Origin: Rhodocyclaceae bacterium
Lineage (GTDB): Bacteria > Pseudomonadota > Gammaproteobacteria > Burkholderiales > UBA3065
Length of the DNA: 45,432 nucleotides
Direction: 5' to 3'
Assembly (NCBI GenBank): GCA_018882975.1
Contig: VEQZ01000006.1
Location: forward strand, 1 to 45,432
This document shows, one piece after another, positions 26,556 to 35,351 of the stretch. The notes under the pieces were generated by a model. It had not been told where the DNA came from, made no database searches, and was given only the letters and a program-made list of their open reading frames with translations. Made by a program: the position numbers and the translations under genes. The first letter of the stretch is position 1; every line of letters begins with the position of its first letter.

Positions 26556-27716
26556 TCATTGCAACCATAGCAGCGCGGTGTCGATCATGCGCCGCACGAA
26601 ACCACCCACCGCGACCGGTTCGCGTGCCACCAACGGGTATTCTGCCAAGGTCTGCCCGCCGGCGATCAGGCGCAGGCGGCCGAGTGTCTGCCCTGTACTC
26701 ACCGGCGCCTCGACCATTCCGCGCACCTCGATCACCGGCCGGATGGCGCCTTTGCGCTCGCGCGGCACCGCCAGCAGCGTCTCGCCAGCGAGACCGAGAC
26801 CTACCTCGCGCGCGTCGCCCTTCCACACCCGCACCCGCGCCAGATCCTTGCCGGCGCCGCCGACCCGCATCACCTCCCAACGGGTAAAGCCGAGGTTGAG
26901 CAGGCGCTGCGCCTCGCTGTGGCGGACGCGATCGGTGTCGGCACCGGCGAGGACGACGACCAGCCGGCGCTCGCCACGCTTGGCGGAGGCCACGATGCTG
27001 TAGCCGGACGCGGGGGTATGGCCGGTCATCAGGCCGTCGATGGTGGGGTCGCGCTGCAGCAGCCGGTTGCGTGCCGAGTGGTTGAGGCCGTTAAAGGTGA
27101 AGCGCGCGGCGCCAAACAGCTTGCTGTCGGCCGGGAAGTCGCGCAGCAGCGCCTCGGCCAGCCGCGCCATGTCGCGCGGCGTGCTGTGGTGTTGCGGTTC
27201 GGGACGTCCGCTGGCGTTGGCAAAGCGCGTGCCGCTCAGGCCCAGACGCTCGGCCTGCTGGTTCATGCGTTCGACGAACCGCGCCTCGCTGCCGGCCACA
27301 GTCTCGGCCAGCGCCACGGCGGCGTCGTTGGCGTTGACCGTGACCATGCCCTGTAGCAGTTGTTGCACCGTGGCGGGGTGACGCTCGTCGATATACATGC
27401 GCGCGCCGGCGGCGCGGGCTGCGGCGGCGGAGGGTCTGATCAGCTGCTGCCGCTTCAGTTCGCCACGCTCGATCGCCTGCAGCGCCAGATAGGCGGTCAT
27501 CAGCTTGGTCAGCGATGCCGGCTCGAAGCGCCGCTCCGGGTTGTGGCTGGCAAGGGCCTGGCGTGCCTCCATGTCGTAGAGCAGCCAGCCGCGCGCCGCG
27601 GCCTCGACCGGCGCGCCGGCGCTCGCAAGTGCTGGCAGCAACAGGGCAAGGCTGGCTGCGAGGCAGGCGATCAGCCGCCCCGGAGGCCAGCGGATGGGGG
27701 TCGTGGCGTGCGACAT
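26556..27716 (-). CDS. dacC: D-Ala-D-Ala carboxypeptidase family (PBP5/6-like) with altered motifs
   Basis: This 386-residue protein has a signal peptide (ACLAASLALLLPALASA, 17-33), an S11 peptidase domain, a PBP5-type C-terminal beta domain and a possible amphipathic anchor (IDTALLWLQ) at the end. The active-site S68-L-T-K71 is intact. The second motif, normally S-G-N, reads N128-A-N130. The third, normally K-T-G, reads M230-T-G232. Both were checked on the DNA (AAC GCC AAC and ATG ACC GGC). Loss of the KTG lysine and the SxN serine should strongly reduce carboxypeptidase activity, so it may be inactive, structural, or changed in specificity. It heads the dacC-dat-ybeD-lipB-lipA cluster. Confidence 0.9.
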   Translation of the reverse strand: MSHATTPIRWPPGRLIACLAASLALLLPALASAGAPVEAAARGWLLYDMEARQALASHNPERRFEPASLTKLMTAYLALQAIERGELKRQQLIRPSAAAARAAGARMYIDERHPATVQQLLQGMVTVNANDAAVALAETVAGSEARFVERMNQQAERLGLSGTRFANASGRPEPQHHSTPRDMARLAEALLRDFPADSKLFGAARFTFNGLNHSARNRLLQRDPTIDGLMTGHTPASGYSIVASAKRGERRLVVVLAGADTDRVRHSEAQRLLNLGFTRWEVMRVGGAGKDLARVRVWKGDAREVGLGLAGETLLAVPRERKGAIRPVIEVRGMVEAPVSTGQTLGRLRLIAGGQTLAEYPLVAREPVAVGGFVRRMIDTALLWLQ

Positions 27717-27824
27717 CAGGGCTGGGAGTATAGTCGCGGGGCGGGTGCGCGGCTTGCGCGCAGTTGCAGCAGGCGCCGCTCTCCGTTACCGTCCGCGCAT
27801 CTGCAGCGCGACAGGTTCCGCGAC

Positions 27825-28658
27825 ATGAAGTCTCCCACTCCTGCACCAACGGTCCGATTCGACGGCAAGACGCTCAAGGCGGTTGCCATCCGCTCCGCCG
27901 CCTATGCCGCCATCGCTTGGGTCGCGCCCGGCTTTGCCCTCTTTTACCTGCTCTGCGGCCTCTACGACGTGGCGCGCAACAGCCAACTCGACGGCTACAC
28001 CATCTACCAATATTTCTTTGGACGCGGCTTGGGCACCTGGATCCTGTCGCCCTTCAACATCGTCATGGACATCATTCATCTGCCGTTCTGGAACAAGGGC
28101 GTCTACCGCCTTGAGGACCTGCCGGCAGCGCACCAGCAGGAGATCCGCGCGTTGATCGACAGCATGCAGCGCGAGCAACTGGTCGAGAAGATTGAGACGC
28201 GACTCTCCGACAACCCGCGCGAGATGCTGTTCTTCAAGTGGTACGGCCAGAACATCGACGGCCCCATCGAGATTCCCGAGTTCCGCCAGCGCTACCCGCT
28301 GATCCGCACCATCGGCGTGTCGGTGTTCAACCGGCGCAAATCGACCAACCGGCACTTCGGCCCTTTGCGCATGACCATCCGCGTGCTCTACAACCTCAAC
28401 GACGTGAAGAGCGACGATGCCTGGATCGAGGTCGGCAAGCACGTCAATGTGTGGCGCGAGCAGAAGATGTTCATCTTTGACGACACGCTCATGCACCAGT
28501 CCTTCAACGAGACCGAGGCGCCGCGCTACTGCGCCTTCATCGACGTGGTGCGCCCGGGCCTGCTGACCAGCGCCATGGCGCGGCTGGTGGACTGGCTGGG
28601 CGGGGTGCTGATCCGCACCAACCATATTTTTTACAAGAACTGGTCCTTCATCCGCTGA
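27825..28658 (+). CDS. Aspartyl/asparaginyl beta-hydroxylase-like dioxygenase
   Basis: This 277-residue protein resembles the AspH/LpxO family of Fe(II)- and 2-oxoglutarate-dependent hydroxylases. A hydrophobic segment lies at about 18-45. In the catalytic core, RHFGPLRMTIRVLYNL gives the first His, with Gly instead of the Asp of the usual H-x-D triad, as in AspH. FDDTLMHQSFNETEAPRYC gives the second His and the Arg for 2-oxoglutarate. LpxO enzymes hydroxylate lipid A secondary acyl chains at the membrane, and the membrane segment would suit that. A protein substrate is also possible. ATG 27825 begins the conserved sequence. It is divergent from dacC. Confidence 0.8.
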   Translation: MKSPTPAPTVRFDGKTLKAVAIRSAAYAAIAWVAPGFALFYLLCGLYDVARNSQLDGYTIYQYFFGRGLGTWILSPFNIVMDIIHLPFWNKGVYRLEDLPAAHQQEIRALIDSMQREQLVEKIETRLSDNPREMLFFKWYGQNIDGPIEIPEFRQRYPLIRTIGVSVFNRRKSTNRHFGPLRMTIRVLYNLNDVKSDDAWIEVGKHVNVWREQKMFIFDDTLMHQSFNETEAPRYCAFIDVVRPGLLTSAMARLVDWLGGVLIRTNHIFYKNWSFIR

Positions 28659-28698
28659 GGCGGTCGCAAAACTGCTGCGGGGGTCATCTGCGGCGGCG

Positions 28699-29568
28699 TC
28701 AAACGGGCCGGCCGGCGGTTTCCGGTCCGGGCAGCTTCAGTCCGTCGCGCTGCACCGCCTCGACCATGGCGCGCAACAGCGCCCGACGCACCACCTGCTG
28801 CTCCAGCGCTGCCACGCGCAGCCGTGCGCGGAACACCATGCTGCCCTCGGTGAGGTGATCCACGCCGAGCAGTTCAAGGTCGCCGAGGATGCGCCCGACC
28901 CACTGCGGTTCCTTGCGCAGCGCCTCGCCGGCGGTGCGCAGACAGGCCAGTGTGCGCTCGATGTCGTTGCCGAAGACCACCGGCACGTCGACCACGGCGT
29001 AAGCGTATTCGCGGCTGCGGTTGGAGACGGTGCTGACCGTGCCGTTGGGCACGAAGTGCACGGCGCCCTCGAGGTCGCGCAGACGCACATAGCGCAGCGT
29101 CACCTCCTCCACCACCCCCGATTTCCCGCCGAGGTCGACCACGTCGCCGACCCGCACCTGGTTCTCGACGAGCATGACGAAGCCGGTGAAGTAGTCCTTG
29201 ACCAGGCTCTGTGCGCCAAAGCCCACCGCCACACCAGCAACCCCAGCAGTGGCGAGGATCGGCGCGATCGAGACACCGAGTTCGTTGAGCACCAGCATGA
29301 CCGTGACCACGCCCAGCACCACCGAGGCGATGTAGCGAAACACACGGCCGAGCGTCTGGATGCGTCGCCGGTCTTCGGCGCATTCGGCGGCGGCTTCCAT
29401 GCCGCTGATGGCCAACCGGATGACGCGCCGCGCCAGCGCCGTGAGCAACCACCACAGCAGAACGATCACGCTGACGCGCAGCAAGGCGAGCATGCCGTGC
29501 GCCCACGGCGGCAAGTGGTCGCTTTCGACAAGGACGCGCAGGGTGGCGAGCGAGAGGTCGGGAGTCAC
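28699..29568 (-). CDS. Small-conductance mechanosensitive channel (MscS family)
   Basis: This protein of about 289 residues opens under membrane tension to release solutes. Transmembrane helices lie around residues 15-45 and 60-95. The pore helix TM3 has the Ala/Gly-rich APILATAGVAGVAVGFGAQS, then LVKDYFTGFVMLVENQVRVG. The beta domain follows with FVPNGTVSTVSNRSREYAY. I use GTG 29568 because upstream sequence does not look like the family. No ribosome-binding site is obvious, so the start is uncertain. It converges with the hydroxylase gene. Confidence 0.88.
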   Translation of the reverse strand: MTPDLSLATLRVLVESDHLPPWAHGMLALLRVSVIVLLWWLLTALARRVIRLAISGMEAAAECAEDRRRIQTLGRVFRYIASVVLGVVTVMLVLNELGVSIAPILATAGVAGVAVGFGAQSLVKDYFTGFVMLVENQVRVGDVVDLGGKSGVVEEVTLRYVRLRDLEGAVHFVPNGTVSTVSNRSREYAYAVVDVPVVFGNDIERTLACLRTAGEALRKEPQWVGRILGDLELLGVDHLTEGSMVFRARLRVAALEQQVVRRALLRAMVEAVQRDGLKLPGPETAGRPV

Positions 29569-29771
29569 GAGGGGGCAGGGGTCGGGGCGCGAGTTTATAT
29601 GGCGTATTGTGCCCGTGCTGGCGGGAACACAGAGCGGGCGGGTACTGCCAAAGCCGAAGAGGATGACGCGCGTCAGGTCGCGGTGGGCGCCTCCGCGCCA
29701 AGCCTTTCGCGGCTCCACCCTTGACGGCAGGCGATCGACGCCTGGCATTCAATCAGACAGGAGGTGACCCC

Positions 29772-30203
29772 ATGCACAGCGTCGTACGCACAGGTTTTGG
29801 AGCCATTCGCCAGCCGATGTTTTTCGCCGCCGCCCTGATCGGGCTTGTCGGGCCGGGCCTCGCCTCGGCGGCCGAGGCGTACATCATCAGCCCGCAGGAT
29901 GGCGCGACGGTGAGTTCGCCCTTCGTGGTGCGGTTCGGCCTCAAGGGCATGGGCGTGGCGCCGGCCGGCGTCGACATGCCCGGCACCGGTCACCACCACC
30001 TCGTCATTGATGCGCCGCTGCCGCCAGCCGGCCAGCCGGTGCCCTTCGATGACAAGCACAAGCATTTTGGCAAGGGGCAGACCGAGACTGAACTCAGTCT
30101 GCCGCCCGGCGAGCACACCCTGCAACTGATTTTGGGCGACCACACCCATGTCCCGCATGACCCGCCGGTGACCTCGCCGCAGATCCGTGTCCGCGTGCGC
30201 TAG
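29772..30203 (+). CDS. Secreted DUF4399 protein
   Basis: This 143-residue protein has a signal peptide (PMFFAAALIGLVGPGLASAA) and a DUF4399 domain: YIISPQDGATVSSPFVVRF, GMGVAPAG, GTGHHHLVIDAP, KHFGKGQTETELSLPPGEHT and LILGDHTHVPHDPPV. The several histidines suggest metal binding, an inference only. AGGAGGTGA lies just before the ATG at 29772. It stands alone between the divergent mscS gene and the convergent DUF779 gene. The function is unknown. Confidence 0.8.
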   Translation: MHSVVRTGFGAIRQPMFFAAALIGLVGPGLASAAEAYIISPQDGATVSSPFVVRFGLKGMGVAPAGVDMPGTGHHHLVIDAPLPPAGQPVPFDDKHKHFGKGQTETELSLPPGEHTLQLILGDHTHVPHDPPVTSPQIRVRVR

Positions 30204-30253
30204 CGGATCGATACTGCGCGGACCCGGCGCCGTGAGGGCGCCCGGATGCCGGC

Positions 30254-30634
30254 TCAGCCCGCCAGGGTCGGCTCGGCCGCCACCAACTCGGCCCACTCGG
30301 CGTCGCTGAACAGCCGCGAGTCGGCGAGGAAGGCCTTGCCCTCCGAGGCCTCGATGCTGAAAGTGCCGCCGTGGCCGCCGTCGACCACGTCGATGATGAT
30401 CTGCGTGTGCTTCCAGTACTCGTATTGCGAGGCGCTGATGTAGAACGGGATGCCGCCGAGCTCGCCGAGCTTGACGTCGTTGAACACCATCACCTCGCCC
30501 TCCATGTAGAGGTTGGCCGCGCTGTTGTCGCAGCAGCCACCCGACTGGTGAAAGATCATGTTCGGCCCGTATTTGGCCTTGAGCGTCTCGATGAAGGCCA
30601 GTGCTGCTGGTGTCGCAACAACCTTGTCGACCAT
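30254..30634 (-). CDS. DUF779 protein, aldehyde dehydrogenase partner
   Basis: This 126-residue protein belongs to DUF779, almost always encoded beside acetaldehyde or aldehyde dehydrogenases. Visible family parts are MIFHQSGGCCDNSAANLYM with a paired Cys, and FYISASQYEYWKHTQIIIDV. The Cys pair and nearby His suggest metal or redox binding, but no activity is established. GGAGGAG lies just before the ATG. It follows the aldehyde dehydrogenase on the same strand, with a hairpin terminator between them that should lower its expression. Confidence 0.85.
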   Translation of the reverse strand: MVDKVVATPAALAFIETLKAKYGPNMIFHQSGGCCDNSAANLYMEGEVMVFNDVKLGELGGIPFYISASQYEYWKHTQIIIDVVDGGHGGTFSIEASEGKAFLADSRLFSDAEWAELVAAEPTLAG

Positions 30635-30652
30635 GGGGTCTCCTCCTTGCCG

Positions 30653-30705
30653 GTAAAACGGGGGCTGTTGCCAGCCGCCCAGTAAAACGGGGGCTGTTGC
30701 CAGCC
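30653..30705. repeat. Direct repeat of 24 bp between aldehyde dehydrogenase and DUF779 genes
   Basis: Two identical 24-base copies, at 30653-30676 and 30682-30705, begin GTAAAACGGGGGCTGTTG. Their starts are 29 bases apart. The second copy is part of a full terminator hairpin. The first keeps only the inner GGCTG/CAGCC stem. A local duplication of the terminator half is the simple explanation. Confidence 0.85.
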
Positions 30706-30710
30706 CCCGT
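30687..30710 (-). terminator. Rho-independent terminator downstream of aldehyde dehydrogenase
   Basis: ACGGGGGCTG and CAGCCCCCGT form a perfect 10-bp stem with a four-base loop. Read on the reverse strand, the stem runs into TTTTAC. It lies 27 bases after the aldehyde dehydrogenase stop and before the DUF779 gene, so it probably acts as a partial terminator inside the operon. Confidence 0.8.
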
Positions 30711-30736
30711 GGTACTTCGCCGTAGCCGACTTCGGA

Positions 30737-32257
<1,521 letters not shown>

Positions 32258-32629
32258 GCATTCCTCCATTGCAGGCTGGTTTTCACAGTAGCAACGCCCG
32301 GACCACCAACCCGTGGGCCCAGGCGAACGTCCGCTATGACCGGCAGCAACAGCCTTTCTCCATGCGGCATCTGGTCGGGGCCTGTGGCCCTCTTGCACAC
32401 GGGTCGGGACGACGCCCGGGGCCGGCTGTGCCGCTTTCTGTCTTGTAGCGGGTTGAGATTACACCTAATCGCGCCAGTGCGGCTGACATCGGTGCGGTCG
32501 ATGTTGGTGTGGCGAAGAACCGGCTGCCATTGCGCCGGCCCCGGCGATGCGTTGCGCCATCGACCCACCTAAAATGGCGCATCCCCGCCCGCGCGCCGCA
32601 TGGCGAACGGTGTCCATAAGGAGCTTGAC
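32258..32629. other. Divergent intergenic region, aldehyde dehydrogenase / modA
   Basis: These 372 bases hold the sigma-54 promoter of the aldehyde dehydrogenase at its left end and the modA ribosome-binding site at its right end. CCTGTG and CACACGGG around 32384-32406 form a loose inverted repeat that might be an activator site. No gene is seen here. No clear ModE-type box was recognised in front of modA. Confidence 0.5.
32291..32306 (-). promoter_or_regulatory. Sigma-54 promoter for aldehyde dehydrogenase
   Basis: The reverse strand reads TGGTCCG-GGCG-TTGCT, matching the -24/-12 consensus TGGCACG-N4-TTGCW at 10 of 12 positions, with GG and GC exactly ten bases apart. It would start transcription near 32280, about 23 bases before the start codon, leaving room for the GGAGG site. 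ExaC/AcoD-type aldehyde dehydrogenases are often RpoN-dependent. Confidence 0.7.
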
Positions 32630-33385
32630 GTGTCCCGCTGGCTGGTTCTGTTGTCGGTTTGCTTGTCTTTTGCGCGTCCTGCAGCGGCCGGCGAGGTGCA
32701 GGCGGCGGTGGCGGCCAACTTCACCGCGCCGATGCAGAAGCTGGCGCCGCTGTTTGAGCAGCAGACCGGCCATAGGGTGGTTGCGTCCTATGGCTCCACC
32801 GGCAAACTGGCGGCACAGATCCAGAACGGCGCGCCATTCGAGGTTTTCCTCGCCGCCGACGACGAGACACCGGCCAAGTTGGAGCGCAACGGTGCGGCGG
32901 TGAACGGCACCCGCTTTACCTATGCCATCGGTCGGCTGGTGCTGTGGAGCCGAGAGCCTGGCCGCGTGGATGGCAACGGCGAGGTGCTGCGCGGCGACAG
33001 TTTCGACCGGCTGGCCATCGCCGATCCCCGGCTCGCCCCGTATGGCGCGGCGGCGGTGCAGACGCTGCGCGCGCTGGGTCTGCACGAGCGATTGCAACCG
33101 CGTCTGGTCACCGGCGAGAACATCACCCAGGCGCACCAGTTCGTCGCCACCGGCAACGCGCAGTTGGGTTTTGTGGCGTTGTCGCAGGTGCAGGTCGATG
33201 GGCGCATCGCCGAAGGTTCGGCGTGGGTGGTGCCGGCGCGGTTGCATGAGTCCATTGTCCAGCATGCGGTGCTGCTGGCGATCGGCCAGGACAAGCCGGC
33301 CGCGCGAGCGCTGCTCGAGTTCCTGCGCAGCGAGCCGGCGCGCGCACTCATCCGCAAGCACGGCTACGACGTCCCCGGCGGATGA
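32630..33385 (+). CDS. modA: Molybdate ABC transporter substrate-binding protein
   Basis: ModA captures molybdate (or tungstate) in the periplasm. From GTG 32630 it has 251 residues with a signal peptide (RWLVLLSVCLSFARPAAAG). The family motifs are VAANFTAPMQKLAPLFEQ, SYGSTGKLAAQIQNGAPFEV, FLAADDETP and GENITQAHQFVATGNAQLGF. I prefer GTG 32630 because AAGGAG lies six bases before it. An ATG at 32600 would add ten residues that hide the signal peptide. The stop overlaps modB by four bases. Confidence 0.95.
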   Translation: MSRWLVLLSVCLSFARPAAAGEVQAAVAANFTAPMQKLAPLFEQQTGHRVVASYGSTGKLAAQIQNGAPFEVFLAADDETPAKLERNGAAVNGTRFTYAIGRLVLWSREPGRVDGNGEVLRGDSFDRLAIADPRLAPYGAAAVQTLRALGLHERLQPRLVTGENITQAHQFVATGNAQLGFVALSQVQVDGRIAEGSAWVVPARLHESIVQHAVLLAIGQDKPAARALLEFLRSEPARALIRKHGYDVPGG

Positions 33386-34074
33386 CCGCTGGCGTGCTGA
33401 GCCCGGCCGACCTCGCCGCCATCGGTCTGACCCTGCGTCTCGCGGCGGCCACCACCTTGGTGCTGCTGCTGGTCGCGCTGCCGCTGGCCTGGTGGCTGGC
33501 GAGCAGTTGTTCCAGACTGCGCGCGCCGGTGGCCGCGTTGGTCACGCTGCCGCTGGTGCTGCCGCCCACCGTCCTCGGGTTTTACCTGCTGGTCCTGATG
33601 GGTCCTGACGGGCCGCTCGGCCGGTTCACCCAGTCCATGGGCTGGGGGCTGCTCTCGTTCACCTTCACCGGCTTGCTGATCGGCTCGGTGGTGTATTCGC
33701 TGCCGTTCGCGGTGCAGCCGCTGCGTGACGCCTTCGAGGCGGCTGGGCGCCGGCCCCTTGAGGTGGCGCAGACACTCGGCGCCACGCCCCTGCAGGCCTT
33801 TGTCACGGTCGCGCTGCCGCTGGCGCGGCCGGGCCTGCTCACCGCGGCGGTGCTTAGCTTTGCCCACACCATCGGCGAGTTCGGCGTCGTGCTGATGATC
33901 GGCGGCAACATCCCGGGCCGCACCCAGGTGGTTTCGACGCAGATCTATGGCCACGTCGAAGCCATGGACTACGGCAACGCCCACACCTTGGCAGCGGTGC
34001 TGCTGCTGTTCTCGTTCGCCGTGTTGCTGGCGCTCTCGCTGCTCGGCCGGCGGCGCCTGCGGGTGCTGCCGTGA
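33382..34074 (+). CDS. modB: Molybdate ABC transporter permease
   Basis: This 230-residue inner-membrane protein forms the molybdate channel. Several hydrophobic helices are visible, including TTLVLLLVALPLAWWLASS and VLPPTVLGFYLLVLMG. The cytoplasmic coupling loop EAAGRRPLEVAQTLGATPLQ is the EAA motif that contacts ModC. It overlaps modA (ATGA) and modC (GTGA) by four bases each, so the three are translationally coupled. Confidence 0.95.
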   Translation: MTAGVLSPADLAAIGLTLRLAAATTLVLLLVALPLAWWLASSCSRLRAPVAALVTLPLVLPPTVLGFYLLVLMGPDGPLGRFTQSMGWGLLSFTFTGLLIGSVVYSLPFAVQPLRDAFEAAGRRPLEVAQTLGATPLQAFVTVALPLARPGLLTAAVLSFAHTIGEFGVVLMIGGNIPGRTQVVSTQIYGHVEAMDYGNAHTLAAVLLLFSFAVLLALSLLGRRRLRVLP

Positions 34075-34976
34075 GCGGCACGACCGCCGGGGGCAACCGG
34101 CGTCCGGCCGCAGCACACGGGCCTTCGGGGCCCGGCACCACGCCGGCCGCGACTGCCGGAGAACTGGATGTCTCGCTCCGCGTGGCGCGCCCCGACTTCC
34201 GCCTTGAGGTCGACCTGCGATTGCCATTGGCCGGCATCACGGTCCTGTTCGGCACCTCGGGTTCGGGCAAGACCACGCTGTTGCGCGCCATCGCCGGGTT
34301 GGAGCCCGATACGCGGGGGCGTGTGAGCATTGGCGGCAGGCCGTGGCAGGACGATGCCGCCGGGGTGCGTGTGCCGGTGTGGCAGCGGCGCGTCGGCTAC
34401 GTTTTCCAAGAGGCCAGCCTGTTCGAGCACCTCGACGTGCGCGGCAACGTCGAATATGGCTTGCGCTGGTTACGGGGCCGCAAGGCAGGCACCCGGCCGG
34501 ATCCCGGTAAGGCATCCTTCGCCGGTCGCGATGCCGGACCGCAAGCGATAGAGAGCGGGGCGGACCTCTCTGACTGCGACAGCCCCGAGGCCCTCGAAGC
34601 GCTGATCGACACCCTCGGCATCGGCGCGCTGAGGGGGCGCCGCGTCGATACGCTGTCGGGCGGACAGCGCCAGCGGGTGGCCATCGCCCGGGCGCTGGCG
34701 GTGCGGCCGGCGCTGCTGCTGCTCGACGAGCCGCTGGCGGCGCTGGACTTCGCGCGCCGCGACGAGATCATGGGCTGGTTGGAGGCGCTGCGCGACCGCA
34801 CCGGCACGCCGATGCTCTACGTCACGCACTCTCTGGAAGAACTCGAGCGGCTCGCCGGCCGCGTCGTCGTGCTCCGCGACGGCCAAGTTTCAGCTGTCGG
34901 GGCACCCGAAGGCGCGCTGCGCGCCGCCGGCCTCGACGCTGCCGCCGACCGGCTGCAGCGTCTGCGACTGCCCTGA
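34071..34976 (+). CDS. modC: Molybdate ABC transporter ATP-binding protein, short form
   Basis: ModC hydrolyses ATP for molybdate import. Walker A is GTSGSGKTTL (about 62-71), the signature is LSGGQRQRVAIARAL, Walker B is LLLLDEP, and the switch His is in YVTHS. At 301 residues it is shorter than usual (about 350) and ends at LQRLRLP without the C-terminal MOP/TOBE domain that normally binds molybdate. It also has an N-terminal extension of about 35 residues and an unusual polar insertion (KAGTRPDPGKASFAGRDAG) between the Q-loop and signature. Loss of the MOP domain would remove transinhibition by molybdate. The GTG start overlaps modB. Confidence 0.9.
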   Translation: MSGTTAGGNRRPAAAHGPSGPGTTPAATAGELDVSLRVARPDFRLEVDLRLPLAGITVLFGTSGSGKTTLLRAIAGLEPDTRGRVSIGGRPWQDDAAGVRVPVWQRRVGYVFQEASLFEHLDVRGNVEYGLRWLRGRKAGTRPDPGKASFAGRDAGPQAIESGADLSDCDSPEALEALIDTLGIGALRGRRVDTLSGGQRQRVAIARALAVRPALLLLDEPLAALDFARRDEIMGWLEALRDRTGTPMLYVTHSLEELERLAGRVVVLRDGQVSAVGAPEGALRAAGLDAAADRLQRLRLP

Positions 34977-34993
34977 GCCGCGGCCGCACCGCG

Positions 34994-35013
34994 CGCGGGG
35001 CAGTAGTCCCGCG
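34994..35013. terminator. Weak hairpin between convergent modC and fdsD
   Basis: CGCGGG and CCCGCG form a perfect 6-bp stem with an eight-base loop, in the 61-base gap between the modC stop and the fdsD stop. There is no T-tract, so termination here is only possible, not clear. Confidence 0.3.
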
Positions 35014-35037
35014 ATCGGGGGCGCGCGATGGAAGCGT

Positions 35038-35265
35038 TTAGTGCGCCGCTTCAGCCGTCTGCAGACGCAGGAACGCTTCGTAGACGGTCGGGTGCAGATC
35101 GGCCTTGGCGGCGTCGAGGTGACGCAGCATGGTCTCGCGCATGCGCGGTTCCCAGAACTTGCGCAGGTGGCCGGCGATCTCGTTCACAGCGAATTCGCGG
35201 TCGGGGTAGGCCTCGAAGAAACTGCCGATCTGGTTGGCCATCTTGCTCAGGTGGTGAATGTCCAT
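35038..35265 (-). CDS. fdsD: NAD-linked formate dehydrogenase delta subunit
   Basis: This 75-residue protein is the small FdsD subunit or assembly factor of soluble NAD-dependent formate dehydrogenase. Family parts are HHLSKMANQIGSFFEAYPD, EIAGHLRKFWEPRMR and LHPTVYEAFLR. FdsD is needed for activity in related systems, but its exact role is unclear. The ATG at 35265 is preceded by AGGAG. The frame is open far upstream, but only this part is family-like. It is the last gene of the operon, 86 bases after fdhD. Confidence 0.88.
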   Translation of the reverse strand: MDIHHLSKMANQIGSFFEAYPDREFAVNEIAGHLRKFWEPRMRETMLRHLDAAKADLHPTVYEAFLRLQTAEAAH

Positions 35266-35351
35266 CTCTGCTCCTCTCTGTGTCTCTGTTTGTCGTCTTT
35301 TGTCCGGTGTCGTGCCGACGGTGTTTCGGTCCGGCAAACTCGCGTCGCACC

